The notes beneath the pieces were generated by a model, which was not told where the DNA came from, searched no databases, and was given only the letters and a program-made list of their open reading frames with translations. Positions 24,201 to 33,059 of a DNA stretch of 35,851 nucleotides are shown one piece after another; within the stretch, counting starts at the first letter, position 1; each line of letters begins with the position of its first letter. The translations under genes were made by a program, and so were the position numbers. Source of the stretch: Oscillospiraceae bacterium. Lineage in GTDB: Bacteria > Bacillota > Clostridia > UMGS1883. The stretch lies in NCBI GenBank assembly GCA_015069065.1, contig SVJI01000002.1:1-35851 (forward strand), written 5' to 3'.

Positions 24201-26194
24201 GCAGTGTTTATTTGCTCCAGAGCTTCTTTTATTCTTACTTCATCACTCACCTGCTGCTCTAATGCATCGTAGTAAGCCTCTCTCATCTGTGCAACATTTG
24301 TAAATGTTACCCCCGCAAGGCTTTGTACAACCTCTTCAGGCTCTATCAAAAGCATATACTCCGTAAGGTCAAGCCCTAATATATCATTCAGAAGAATTCC
24401 CATCTGTAATTCCTCTTCTCCTGCAAGAAGGCTTATAAGCTCTTGCACATCAGCACTTGCCACCTTTCCAAGAGCCGTATTTAACTGTTCATTTGTTCCT
24501 ATCATAAAGGGAAAGCTTTTTTCGCCACTTCCAATCAGCGTATACTTTTCACCCTTTTCATAGGAAGACACATCTATTTGTGCAGTAAAATCACCATTTG
24601 AATCAGATGTAACATAGAAAACATCGGAAACTGCGGAATTGACATTTAACGGCGTAATCTGTGAAGCCTCGTATCCGGGGGCAAGAAGTGCGATTACCGC
24701 TGTTGCCTCATTTGCTTGTGTTATACCGCTGATTTCAAGTGTTTGTGCCTGATAATCCACATAAGCGTGAAGTTTCTTTATCTCTGTTTCTTTATCAAAG
24801 CTTGCTAAACTTAATCCACCTTCGTCAAACGTATAGCTTCCCATATAAGGCTTTAGCGATGTCCAATTATCAAGAATTGAAATTCGCAGTGTGTCGCCTT
24901 CTTCAATACTATTTGAAATCGTTATCGTCTGCGGCAGTGTGTTTCCACCGGAAAGCTGATAGGGCACTGCACAAAGACTTACTCTTTCACCACTGCGTAA
25001 TGTTTCCATCATTAACAGAACGTCTGCACTCTGCATTGTTTCCTTTACTGCCGATATTTCCGCAGTAACAATGCCGCTTGCTGTCTGTGTATTTACAAGG
25101 AGTGTTTTCTCACCTTCATAATCAAGATAAAACTTTGGCTCTTCAAAATACATTCTGCCGCTGCGGCTTGTAAAGCTGAAGCTTTTGTCAGGTGCAGTCT
25201 GTCCGTAAATGTCCTTTACCCCCGAAATTAAAACTGTATATTTCGTTGTAAAGGCAAATGGACTTGACGGTGTCACTATCAGCTTTCTTGAATCCTGTGT
25301 ATCTATCAAAACTGACGCAGGCTCTTCATTATTTATCAATATATTTGCATTTTCAAGCTCTTCAGAATCTATATTCTGACTAAAAGACAGTACAATTTTT
25401 TCATTGATATCAACATTGCTTTCATCATTTGACGGAGTATGCGAGATAAGCTCCATTCCCGCCAGTTTTTTAGCTACAACATCATCCACAAGAAATTTTG
25501 CGCCCGCACCTGCTGATGAGCGATGTGTTCCAAGGCAGACCTTCTTTATGCTTTTAGTAAAATTTGTAGGAAAATCTACATTTGATTTAAGTAATTTTCC
25601 GTCCTGATATACTAAAAGCTTACCCTTCTCTCCTGTCAAATCAAAATGAAATTCTATGTTATACCATTTATTTAGCTGTGTTGTATTAAGAGCTTCACCA
25701 TTTTCCTGAAGATACACGCTTGCTCCTCCACCAATAAGTGCAGTTTTCATATTTACCGTAATATCCCACTCTTTTGAATTTTTATCACACACACGCAAAC
25801 GGAAATATTCACTTGCAGAATTTATTCGCTGAAGCTTAAAGCTAACGCTTACTATACCGCTTGTCACCGTTTGCGAAAGCTCCTTTGACAAAGAATAGTC
25901 ACGTGATGCACTCGTTGAAGTCGGTCTGTATAGTTGCAGAACTTTGTTTGATGTATTCTGAGGATCTTGTTCGATTGTATATACAGAATCTTCCTCCGTG
26001 ATGGTTGTCGTTTCATTTCCGTAGGCTCCTACCCATCCATTCCACTCTGAAACATCCTGTCCGGGCGTTCCCGTTTCAAAATTTTCAAAGAGAAGCTCGG
26101 TGTCTGCCGCAACAGAGGATAGCGGCGCACATCCCAAAGCAAGGCACATCGCTAATATTAATGAAATAGCTCTGTGGAAATTTATTCGTTTCAT
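21212..26194 (-). CDS. Giant duplicated LamG/Ig surface protein with C-terminal SLH repeats
   Basis: 1660 residues from ATG 26194 (ribosome site GAAAGGAG); a 14-codon longer frame lacks a site. The signal peptide ends SSVAA-D (30/31). Residues ~31-738 and ~739-1440 are two related ~700-residue units. Each has a LamG-like sandwich (shared VDFPTNF/IDFPTNF, HRS.AG), a Big_5-type Ig domain (shared GVKDIYGQTAPD/GIKDIYGQSAPD), a beta domain (NVN.AV; IDVSSYEKG/IDISSYEKN) and a helical segment (NDILGLDLTEY/NDVLQLDLSEY; REAYYDALEQQV/RAAYYSALERQV). An 11-Gly linker (DNA 21806-21838) leads to three SLH repeats (about 1470-1660) with TREQF and TRAMA motifs. No catalytic site is recognised, so glycan binding or a scaffold role is likely. 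It is the only protein of the set with C-terminal SLH. Confidence 0.85.
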   Translation of the reverse strand: MKRINFHRAISLILAMCLALGCAPLSSVAADTELLFENFETGTPGQDVSEWNGWVGAYGNETTTITEEDSVYTIEQDPQNTSNKVLQLYRPTSTSASRDYSLSKELSQTVTSGIVSVSFKLQRINSASEYFRLRVCDKNSKEWDITVNMKTALIGGGASVYLQENGEALNTTQLNKWYNIEFHFDLTGEKGKLLVYQDGKLLKSNVDFPTNFTKSIKKVCLGTHRSSAGAGAKFLVDDVVAKKLAGMELISHTPSNDESNVDINEKIVLSFSQNIDSEELENANILINNEEPASVLIDTQDSRKLIVTPSSPFAFTTKYTVLISGVKDIYGQTAPDKSFSFTSRSGRMYFEEPKFYLDYEGEKTLLVNTQTASGIVTAEISAVKETMQSADVLLMMETLRSGERVSLCAVPYQLSGGNTLPQTITISNSIEEGDTLRISILDNWTSLKPYMGSYTFDEGGLSLASFDKETEIKKLHAYVDYQAQTLEISGITQANEATAVIALLAPGYEASQITPLNVNSAVSDVFYVTSDSNGDFTAQIDVSSYEKGEKYTLIGSGEKSFPFMIGTNEQLNTALGKVASADVQELISLLAGEEELQMGILLNDILGLDLTEYMLLIEPEEVVQSLAGVTFTNVAQMREAYYDALEQQVSDEVRIKEALEQINTAAEDDIENTLKSCDDVIAINWSTDFTLLNLADKQMLYANMASQTFKKPKEVEDAFNENIEKLLAKKIVVSKEGCENIFAEDFNSAEATIGTDVLGWREWSGGYNNATETINVRDSYIKIASDSENPANKVLKAYRTTCSANSIYYTVEKTLPEIQSKGVIRYGMKIKRMNSSTSILRLSMIDHKEIYWDITFVMDSSRINCGGSTVNFRENSGDNPPAEINEWYFFDLFFDMDNKKLSVYQNGELLGKDIDFPTNFSGGLQKFGIGPHRSGAGSNSEFLVDDITVDKVKSLKMEDSLPKKDSQDFDTDKKIKLIFNHKIDAASLLTADVTIGNASVESVSLDVQNPDTVLIATTSPLNFNTCYTVNVSGIKDIYGQSAPDENFSFKTRKRRLLFKEVRFFTDYEGSKGDITQSGLVAGEITTELKLVNEEGTSENFLILLETEQSGKTQHIEVKPYTVLPDSTTEQTVTVSANAQKGNTLRLMIIDSWADMESYASLYTFDKDGLRTENAADTEKIHASVNYQTNKLEITGKAQNAQSTAIAAVLKNGYTAETITALNVNDAVCELLQMQSDANGQYAMQIDISSYEKNVAYSIIASDGKTVPFKISTADLITAALDKVKTITKEELAAMLAGNPLLAAGIPINDVLQLDLSEYNTLSSKVDVTKDIAGKTFNNLNELRAAYYSALERQVAYENRVKEIIKTVNDALWDGFENALKNGSDLLQINWSGDYSKLNETYNSLLYKALAKDYTFTTLKQIEDTFAAKATELYIEQSKTDGSDDGTDGGNDLGGGGGGGGGGGVSGPVITEPIQMQKGEAFTDLDAVPWAKESINTLSAKGIINGVGDNKFAPNDTVTREQFVKMMVVAFKLNGKDTSGFADVDSSAWYAPYIGAAVQNGIINGISAESFGVGSNITRSDIAVICTRIAKKCSIALPEASEPIYTDAHSIPDYAKESAAVLQLAGIMTGDGSGCFAPKEYATRAMAAKIIHMLMTLTSVQ

Positions 26195-26219
26195 CGTTTT
26201 CTCCTTTCTGTTAGTCGTT

Positions 26220-28496
26220 CTACTGTATTTGCGCAACCTTCAGATTATCAAATACAGAGGCATCTCTGAAGCTATATAATGCAACAGTTCCGATTGAATG
26301 GGTGCTATCTTCTGCCTCACCGATTTTTTCACCGTTTATGTAGAAGGTAAAGCGGCTTCCCTTTGCTTCTATACCGAAATTGTAGTATTCGTTATCCTCT
26401 ATGGGATATGACCACGTTTCTATAACCTGCAAAGAGTTATTTATCCATTTTGCAAACTGAAAAGCCTTTCCTGATGTTCTGAGTGTATAACCTTCTTTTC
26501 CATTATCTGTCAGTCGGAAAATCAAACCTACATTCTTATCATTTGAGGATGATGGTGCTTTTATATCCGCAGACACTGCATAGTCAGACCAATTACTTCC
26601 TCCATTATAAATAAACACACACCTGTTTTCTCCCCATACGGTTTGCTTTAGCATACCGCCCTCAATCATCCAGTCACCAAGCCTTTCGCTCCAGTTCTCC
26701 TGTTCTATTTTAGAAAAATCTTCTGTCAGAAGGCTTTTCCCCTTTGGTGTAAAGCGACTTAGGCTTCCCGATATTTCAAAGGTTTCTTTTTCATCAGGGT
26801 TTTTCACACACTGAAAAGCACCCATATTAGGATTTGTACCGGCTACACATCCGTCTGCATCAAACAGTTCTAACTCGTACACTTTTCCGTCAAAACCGAT
26901 AAATTCTTTTTTTATAATTTCTCCGCTGTGCACCGCAGGACTATGAGCGATAATGCGCCAGTTGCTCTCATCATTAATAAATTCTGGCAATCCAAATTTA
27001 CTGTGTTTCTCCTCTGTTTCGGGGTATGCTTCATAAAAAAGATTGTAATCAGAACTGAATGATGAAACACTCTTATTAAACCGATATGCATCTGCATCGC
27101 TCTTCGCAAAAATATTATTTCTTAAAATTATGTTTGAATTAGTCGGGCTGTTAAAGCTCATTCCCGTTGCAGCACCGCAAATTACATTATTGAATATACG
27201 GCTATTTTTTACACCATTAAGGGAAATTCCATTTTTTGTTTCCCCATCCTTTACACATGATATTACATTATTCCATATTGCACAGTGCGAAACGGCAAAT
27301 TCATCTTTGCTTTCTTTTCCAAGAAGCAGTGCCGCCTCTATCGTTTCACTGTCATTTGTAAAAAGATTATTGCAAATCATCAAATCCTTTGTCGCTGCAT
27401 CTACATAAACAGAGTAATCCGATGAGTTTTTAAATTCGTTTCCTTTAAAAACAACCTCTTTACAATTTGTTATATTCGCCTGAGAATTTATAAAGGAGTT
27501 ATCCTCTATAAACAAATTCTGAGAGTTATCAAGAACAATCTTACTTTTAATTTTATTACCGACAAGATTAAAAGCATTGACATTTCCTTTAATTAAAGGA
27601 GTGTCATCACTGTTTTCTGAGAAGTCAAAATTTTTAATGCTTACATTTGAACTTCCTTGTAAAAATGTAATGTGTTCCTGCTCGGATTTAGGGAAAATAA
27701 TAACAGCACCATGCTTATTTCTTGACTTTATACATATATCTGCATTTACACAAGCATTCTTCGTTTCAATATATTTTCCATCCTCAAAAATGACACTTTG
27801 TCCCGCCTTTAATGTTTCTGTTGCTTTTTTAAAGCTTTTCCACGGGCTAAGATAGCTTCCGTTGTTTTCGTCAGAGCCATCGGGCGAAACAAAAAACACA
27901 TCGGGGCAGGCAATATCTATCAGTACACTCTTTTCATCTGCGCCCTCTCCCGGAAGTATATACATCGAATTTAAAAGCATTTGCGACAATTCGCCACGAG
28001 TAAGAACCTCTCCTCTGACAACATCCAAACTGTGTGTTATTCCGACTTCTGCTGCGGTAAGAAGCGTTCCCCACGGATAACCTCCGTAGCTTTTCGCTTT
28101 TTTATCATACCCGAGAACATTTACAAGCACGCTTGCCGCTTCCTCAAACAAAACATTTTTATCGGGACAAAAGCTTCCGTCAGGGTAGCCGTTTATATAG
28201 CCTTTTTCCTGTATTGCATTGATATAGTCTTTAGCCCAGTGGTTTTCACCAACGTCACTGAATTTTGTTTGTATATCCGGAATTTCTGCTTTTATAATGC
28301 GCACCAAAAGTGCTGCAAGCTCCGCCCTCGTCACATTATCTTCTGTTTTAAGATTTCCGTTTTCATCACCTTGCAAAATTCCAAGCTCGCAAAGCTCCTG
28401 CGCTGCAGAAGATTGTTTAGACAAATTATTTTCTGCTGCGACCTGTATGCCAAACAGATTTAGTATAACTAATATATATAATAGTAGTTTTTTCAT
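26220..28496 (-). CDS. SLH-anchored parallel beta-helix protein with C-terminal sandwich
   Basis: 758 residues from ATG 28496, five bases after GGAGG; the longer frame starts at a non-ATG codon without a site. Signal peptide ends IQVAAEN. SLH repeats occupy ~25-185 (TRAELAALLVRII; FSDVGENHWAKDYINAIQEK). Residues ~198-540 begin FFVSPDGSDENNGSYLSPW and continue as a right-handed parallel beta-helix with Asn ladders (NLFIEDNSF, NNVI, NNIF), the fold of pectate lyases and related polysaccharide lyases. A C-terminal concanavalin A-like sandwich (~588-755, DFSKIEQENWSERLGDWMIE) may bind sugar. It is the second gene of the operon, three to fifteen bases behind its paralogue. Lyase activity is plausible but no catalytic Lys/Arg set can be asserted. 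Confidence 0.8.
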   Translation of the reverse strand: MKKLLLYILVILNLFGIQVAAENNLSKQSSAAQELCELGILQGDENGNLKTEDNVTRAELAALLVRIIKAEIPDIQTKFSDVGENHWAKDYINAIQEKGYINGYPDGSFCPDKNVLFEEAASVLVNVLGYDKKAKSYGGYPWGTLLTAAEVGITHSLDVVRGEVLTRGELSQMLLNSMYILPGEGADEKSVLIDIACPDVFFVSPDGSDENNGSYLSPWKSFKKATETLKAGQSVIFEDGKYIETKNACVNADICIKSRNKHGAVIIFPKSEQEHITFLQGSSNVSIKNFDFSENSDDTPLIKGNVNAFNLVGNKIKSKIVLDNSQNLFIEDNSFINSQANITNCKEVVFKGNEFKNSSDYSVYVDAATKDLMICNNLFTNDSETIEAALLLGKESKDEFAVSHCAIWNNVISCVKDGETKNGISLNGVKNSRIFNNVICGAATGMSFNSPTNSNIILRNNIFAKSDADAYRFNKSVSSFSSDYNLFYEAYPETEEKHSKFGLPEFINDESNWRIIAHSPAVHSGEIIKKEFIGFDGKVYELELFDADGCVAGTNPNMGAFQCVKNPDEKETFEISGSLSRFTPKGKSLLTEDFSKIEQENWSERLGDWMIEGGMLKQTVWGENRCVFIYNGGSNWSDYAVSADIKAPSSSNDKNVGLIFRLTDNGKEGYTLRTSGKAFQFAKWINNSLQVIETWSYPIEDNEYYNFGIEAKGSRFTFYINGEKIGEAEDSTHSIGTVALYSFRDASVFDNLKVAQIQ

Positions 28497-28511
28497 ACTC
28501 TCCTCCACTTT

Positions 28512-30572
28512 TTAATCCGTCACCTGATATACTCCTATATCCCATACTGATTTTCTTTCTTTTCCGTTCCAATCGATGGGTATTATTGATTTTTGCTTGT
28601 TGTCAAAGCTTGTATAGGTTGTAGGAATCATAATTCCCGCCCCTATTGCAGGACTATTACTTTTAAGAGTAAAATCTCCCTTTTCAGGATTGACAAAGCC
28701 CGGGTCACTATATTTACTGTTTTCTTCCTTAGGAGCTTCTCCCGCATCACTGTAAATATTATAATCACTCTTAAAATTCTCCGGTTCATAGGCAATGTCA
28801 TACACCATTGGACTATCTTTAAAAATATTATTATATACCTCTACATTTCTGTTGGGCGGGTCCCATCCCCAACCGTAGCGTGTCGCCATATTGCTGCTGA
28901 CACGTACAGAGGCGATTGACGTTCCCATAACAATATTATTGAATACTCTCGTATCTTTGGCACTGCATATTAAAAGCCCCCATCGTATTCTTCTGTTTGG
29001 AGAATATACAATATTATTGTATACATTGCAATTATACATTTCAAAGCCGGTTCCCTCTTTATTATCAAGAGTTGAATTTTTATCCGTAAGACCTCCCACG
29101 GTAAATGCCGCATCCGACAGGCTTACCTCTGTATTATATACGAGATTATTGTATATAAGGCTGTCACGTGTACCGCCCTTAAACATGATGCCTGAACGCC
29201 CGGACTCAATTATTTTATTGTTTCGCACAATCAGATTGGAGCAATTTACACCATCTATACCCTCGTGAACGGAGCCATATACAATATTATCTTCTATAAT
29301 ACAGTTGTCTGAAAGATGGAGCTTAATCCCTTCCTCGTATACTTTTTCAAAATAATTTCCCCTGATTATAACATTGCTGCCCCCACGTGTCCGCAGCAAA
29401 ATATCCGCTGTTGGCGAAGGGTCGCTCGATGATGCAATGTCCTCCTGTGCAAAATAGATATCTTCAACAGCGACATATGATACGCCTAAATCAAGGTCAA
29501 ATTTACTCATACAAATCAAATCTTTACTGTAAATAATTTTCGCCTTATGTTTATTTCGTGCTTTTATCACAATTGGCGCAAATTCTGTTCCACTGTTTTC
29601 AAGAACAGTTATATGCTCTTCAAAATATTCTCCATCCTCCAAAATCAAAACAGAACCTGCCTCAAGCTTTTTAATTGACTTATACATCGTTTTCCACGGT
29701 TTTTCCTCTGTTCCGGGGTTATCATCAGAGCCGTTTGGCGAAATGTAATATGTAGCATAGACACCGCTTTTAATCTGACGGGGAGTTCGTTTTATGTCAT
29801 TCATCAATATATCCAAAGAGTTTGCCATAAGCTGTGCCGCTTTCCCACGGTTAATAGTGTTTTCAAATTCTGTGGGAACCGTTTCTGTTATGCCCAGGTT
29901 TGCAGCTTCCAAAAGATAGCCGTACGGGTAACCCCCTCTTTTTTCTCCGTTCTCTGCATATCCTAATGCGCAAACTAAAATTTTAACTGCCTGATTATAT
30001 GTAACGGGGTTATCGGGAAGAAATCTGTTACCGCTGAAGCCTCCTATCAACCCCCTCTTGGTCGCTTCTGAAATTAATGCATAAGCCCAATGGTTACTAA
30101 GCACGTCATTATATATTATCCTTGAACCTTCAACATTGTTAATTTCATTTCCGGGGGTAATCATTCTCATCACTGCCGCTACAAATTCTGCCCTGGTTAA
30201 TGTCTTTTCTGCCCTGAAAGTTCCATCTTCATATCCATTCAGCACATTAAGTTTTGAAAGTTCACGTGCAGCGTTCTCATACATTGATCCCTCAAGGTCT
30301 GAATATTCCTTTTCACCCGTTTCTTTCAATGTATCTTTTTCTACTGATGCATCAATGTAACTATCAAAAATCATTTCATCATCTTTGTTTTGTGTTTCTT
30401 CTTCGCCTCCCATTTCCTCCTGCGCTATCTCCCATTCAAGCACATCTATAACATTATCAGCATCGTTTTGTGTTCCATCCTGTGCAAAACTGATACAGGT
30501 AAACAATGTTGATGTTATTAACACGTATGAAATCATTGCCTTTCTTAAAAAAATTGTTCTCTGTCTTTTCAA
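28512..30572 (-). CDS. SLH-anchored right-handed beta-helix protein, possible polysaccharide lyase
   Basis: 686 residues, first gene of the sixteen-gene run. The start is a TTG at 30572 with GGGAG eight bases upstream; the next ATG would remove the charged N-region of the signal peptide (ends TCISFAQDG). An acidic linker (~35-95) precedes SLH repeats (~96-255: TRAEFVAAVMRMI; YNDVLSNHWAYALISEATKR; GGYPYGYLLEAANLGITETV). From ~274 (YYISPNGSDDNPGTEEKPW) to the end is a parallel beta-helix with DUF1565-like opening and Asn-rich turns (GNYFEKVYEEGIKL; RNNKIIESGRSGIM; YNNLVYNT). Such proteins include PL9/PL6-like lyases and epimerases. Expected location is the S-layer face; substrate unknown. Confidence 0.82.
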   Translation of the reverse strand: MKRQRTIFLRKAMISYVLITSTLFTCISFAQDGTQNDADNVIDVLEWEIAQEEMGGEEETQNKDDEMIFDSYIDASVEKDTLKETGEKEYSDLEGSMYENAARELSKLNVLNGYEDGTFRAEKTLTRAEFVAAVMRMITPGNEINNVEGSRIIYNDVLSNHWAYALISEATKRGLIGGFSGNRFLPDNPVTYNQAVKILVCALGYAENGEKRGGYPYGYLLEAANLGITETVPTEFENTINRGKAAQLMANSLDILMNDIKRTPRQIKSGVYATYYISPNGSDDNPGTEEKPWKTMYKSIKKLEAGSVLILEDGEYFEEHITVLENSGTEFAPIVIKARNKHKAKIIYSKDLICMSKFDLDLGVSYVAVEDIYFAQEDIASSSDPSPTADILLRTRGGSNVIIRGNYFEKVYEEGIKLHLSDNCIIEDNIVYGSVHEGIDGVNCSNLIVRNNKIIESGRSGIMFKGGTRDSLIYNNLVYNTEVSLSDAAFTVGGLTDKNSTLDNKEGTGFEMYNCNVYNNIVYSPNRRIRWGLLICSAKDTRVFNNIVMGTSIASVRVSSNMATRYGWGWDPPNRNVEVYNNIFKDSPMVYDIAYEPENFKSDYNIYSDAGEAPKEENSKYSDPGFVNPEKGDFTLKSNSPAIGAGIMIPTTYTSFDNKQKSIIPIDWNGKERKSVWDIGVYQVTD

Positions 30573-30613
30573 TTCAAATGCTCCCTTCTTTTCCCATACT
30601 GCGGCATTTTTTC

Positions 30614-30677
30614 TAATTATATTTTAGCATTGCAATCATAGCTTTTTCAAGTGACAGTAACTATGATTATACTGACA
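30614..30677 (-). promoter_or_regulatory. Operon promoter with 21-bp-spaced AraC-type operator
   Basis: On the leftward strand: -35 TTGAAA (30645-30650), 18-base spacer, -10 TAAAAT (30621-30626), predicted start near 30614, about 40 bases before the TTG start at 30572. Directly upstream are two direct repeats TGTCA (30652-30656 and 30673-30677), exactly 21 bases apart; the proximal one is one base from the -35 box. This is the geometry of AraC-family activators. The same arrangement occurs at 33067-33122. Confidence 0.75.
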
Positions 30678-30710
30678 CATCCTTGCAATTTATCCTGTAT
30701 GTGGAAAAGG

Positions 30711-30744
30711 AAAAAAGGCAGACCGCAAATATATGCAATCTGCC
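30711..30744 (-). terminator. Intrinsic terminator of the AraC-type regulator gene
   Basis: GGCAGA (30717-30722) pairs with TCTGCC (30739-30744), with an inner GC/GC extension, and the leftward RNA then runs into six U (A-run 30711-30716). It lies 17 bases after the regulator's stop and before the operon promoter, so the regulator and the operon are separate transcripts. Confidence 0.85.
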
Positions 30745-30760
30745 CCTAAAATGGGATATT

Positions 30761-32941
30761 TTACTCTTTATTCTTATTTCTCAAACGATAAAGCGAACGC
30801 ACATTGCCAAATCCCGACATCTGTGCAATTTTTTCAAGAGAGAACTTTCCCTCTTTAATTAGTTTATTGGCGTATGCCATTCTGACATTGTTAATATAGC
30901 TGAGTACCGTCATTCCTGTACTTTCCTTAAAGATTTTTGACACATGGGGTTTGCTCAGATTAAAATGATGTGCAATCATCTCAATACAAAGGTTTTGGTC
31001 TGCAAAATTCTCCTCAATATATTTTTGAATTTCTTCTGCATGAATTACAGTACGGGAACGCTTTCTTGTAACGTCATCTGCAAATATATCGCAAGCCCGT
31101 TTTACAAAGTCCATAAGTTGTTTTGTTATCTGCTGTGTTGACTGCATTGACGAACTGACATCTTTATAAAAATCGAAAAACTCTCTCAGTTCAATATTAT
31201 CATTTGTGCTTTCCGCCAAAATTTTGGTAATTGTCGATATAATATCAAGAACTACAAAATTAAAATAGCACCGTTCTGCCTTTGCTTCAACATCCTGCAA
31301 AAGCTCGCTGACAATCGAAAGTGCGTCTTCCTTATTGCCAATTTTTATGCTCTGAACAAGTCCACGTTCTTTATAAATGTTGAATGAGTAAGTTTCTTCA
31401 TTTTTTTGTGGCATCCGAAACTCTTCCGCAAGTTTCTCAAAAAGGCTTGGCAACCTCAAAATCCCTTCACACGATTCTGAAAATTTAATTTCGAGATTAA
31501 TTGAAAATTGCTCGTTAATAAATCTGACACCTTCCAAGGCAGTCTGTCTTATTCTGTCAACATTACAAGTTTCGTTAACACCTACAAGACACAGATTGAA
31601 AGCATCCGCCGACGCAGAGAAAATCTCCGTGTTATGTCTTGCAAATAGCTCGCTCATTACGTTATTTATAATGTAACTTAGATGGTACATCTTCTCAAAA
31701 TTAGACATCTGTTCATCTTCTGCAAAAAAGGATGATAAAGAATTAAGATAAAACACCGCAAGAATATACTCTTTGTCCTCGAAAAAGGCGTTATATTCAT
31801 CAAGCAACTGGGACGACATATTCCCCTGAATAATCTGTGGAAATGATGATGCCTGTAGCTTGCTTTCAACAGCTTTTAGGTTTGTTGCCATTTTATCCTT
31901 TTCTAAAAATATGTTTTCTATAGAATCGTGTAAAAACTCAAACTCCCCTTTTTCGCCCGGTGTGCCAAATACATCTACCAACCTTTTAATCGGCGTGTAA
32001 TTAATTCTGAGAAGATACCTTATAAGTAAGCTGAGAATTATCAGAGCAATGATTCCTGCAAACACAGTTCCATTTTTAAGAACAATGGTTCTTAAGTTGA
32101 GCTCATTTTGTGGAACTCGCAATGCAATATACCAGTTTCCGTCAAGCATACTGATTGGACTTATAAACATACTGTAGGAATTATCACTGTATTTTCTCGC
32201 CGCTGTAATCGTTTGCGGAACAACATCGTCCTTTGTCTTTTTTTCGTGAATTGCCAATCTTCCGTATGCATTGTAGATAAAAATATCACTTGCAGGCTCC
32301 CACGTCACAGTAGAAAGTCCTCCGATGAAATTCTGCTTATTACTTAAAACAACAAAATTATTGCCGCTGCTATCGGGAATACACCCCATCAGCATAATTG
32401 TATCAACAGGTTTGCCTAAATCTCCTGAATACGTCATACTTCCGTATATATCACGGTTTATATCCTTTGAAACAACACTCTTCCAATCTTCATATGAAAT
32501 TCCCGTTTCGGCAAAATAGGCATCGTGGAAAAGCTTGCTGTGAACTATTCCCGTTTTACACAAAACACTATCCGTTTCTTTTAGATATATAAAAAACAAA
32601 TCTATTTTATTATCGTAGCTTGCGTACTCCTTTATATCTTCAAGCATTTCCCATGTAGTATCATTATAAAAATAATTATCATTTTTTTGCGAAATAATAT
32701 CAGATAATTTTTCGTTTAAAAGAAGCTGCCTCTGAAAATTTTTCATTGACCACACGCTGTCCTCAAAGGATGATGTTACAGTATCAACTATATATTCATT
32801 AAATGCCTCCGATGTTTTCTTCAGCGAAGAATGATATGCAACTATCACCGTCAGCGCAAAGAATATCAAAAGGAAAGCAACTATGCAGTAGGAAATAATA
32901 CTCATTGTCTTGTAACTTTTTGAAACATATCTAATTTTCAT
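30761..32941 (-). CDS. Membrane-spanning AraC-family transcriptional regulator
   Basis: 726 residues. Membrane helix 1 is at ~15-37, an extracytoplasmic sensory domain at ~38-290, membrane helix 2 at ~291-312, then a ~310-residue cytoplasmic linker region and a C-terminal AraC HTH (about 635-726: FADQNLCIEMIAHHFNLSKP, IFKESTGMTVLSYINNVRM, EKIAQMSGFGNVRSLYRL). This one-component design, sensing sugars outside and binding DNA inside, is common beside Lpl-type importers in Bacillota. The second HTH ends early (YRLRNKNKE) and lacks the usual tail resembling F-K-K-x-x-G-x-T-P. The TGTCA operators at its own promoter and at the operon promoter are its likely targets (inference). Ribosome site AAGGAG nine bases before ATG 32941. 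Confidence 0.88.
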   Translation of the reverse strand: MKIRYVSKSYKTMSIISYCIVAFLLIFFALTVIVAYHSSLKKTSEAFNEYIVDTVTSSFEDSVWSMKNFQRQLLLNEKLSDIISQKNDNYFYNDTTWEMLEDIKEYASYDNKIDLFFIYLKETDSVLCKTGIVHSKLFHDAYFAETGISYEDWKSVVSKDINRDIYGSMTYSGDLGKPVDTIMLMGCIPDSSGNNFVVLSNKQNFIGGLSTVTWEPASDIFIYNAYGRLAIHEKKTKDDVVPQTITAARKYSDNSYSMFISPISMLDGNWYIALRVPQNELNLRTIVLKNGTVFAGIIALIILSLLIRYLLRINYTPIKRLVDVFGTPGEKGEFEFLHDSIENIFLEKDKMATNLKAVESKLQASSFPQIIQGNMSSQLLDEYNAFFEDKEYILAVFYLNSLSSFFAEDEQMSNFEKMYHLSYIINNVMSELFARHNTEIFSASADAFNLCLVGVNETCNVDRIRQTALEGVRFINEQFSINLEIKFSESCEGILRLPSLFEKLAEEFRMPQKNEETYSFNIYKERGLVQSIKIGNKEDALSIVSELLQDVEAKAERCYFNFVVLDIISTITKILAESTNDNIELREFFDFYKDVSSSMQSTQQITKQLMDFVKRACDIFADDVTRKRSRTVIHAEEIQKYIEENFADQNLCIEMIAHHFNLSKPHVSKIFKESTGMTVLSYINNVRMAYANKLIKEGKFSLEKIAQMSGFGNVRSLYRLRNKNKE

Positions 32942-32982
32942 TATTTCCCACTCCTTTATGACATCAACGTTTTTATATTACC

Positions 32983-33011
32983 ATTTTAGCATTGCCGACA
33001 CATTTTTTCAA
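32983..33011 (-). promoter_or_regulatory. Proximal promoter of the AraC-type gene, operator degenerate
   Basis: Leftward -35 TTGAAA (33006-33011), 17-base spacer, -10 TAAAAT (32983-32988). The core and the flank (TACTG.CTTGAAAAA; GGCAATGCTAAAAT) closely resemble the operon promoter at 30621-30650, but the proximal TGTCA is incomplete (TCA missing) and no second repeat is present. It may give basal, activator-independent expression. Confidence 0.55.
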
Positions 33012-33059
33012 GCAGTAATCTATGAGAATTATCCGTATCTCGTTAAAAATATATATTCG

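Noticed and set aside
26152..26194. Lipobox-like LALGC in the signal peptide of the giant SLH protein
   Set aside because: The -3 position is not the usual Leu, and a better AXA-type cleavage site (SSVAA) follows; SLH repeats already explain anchoring.
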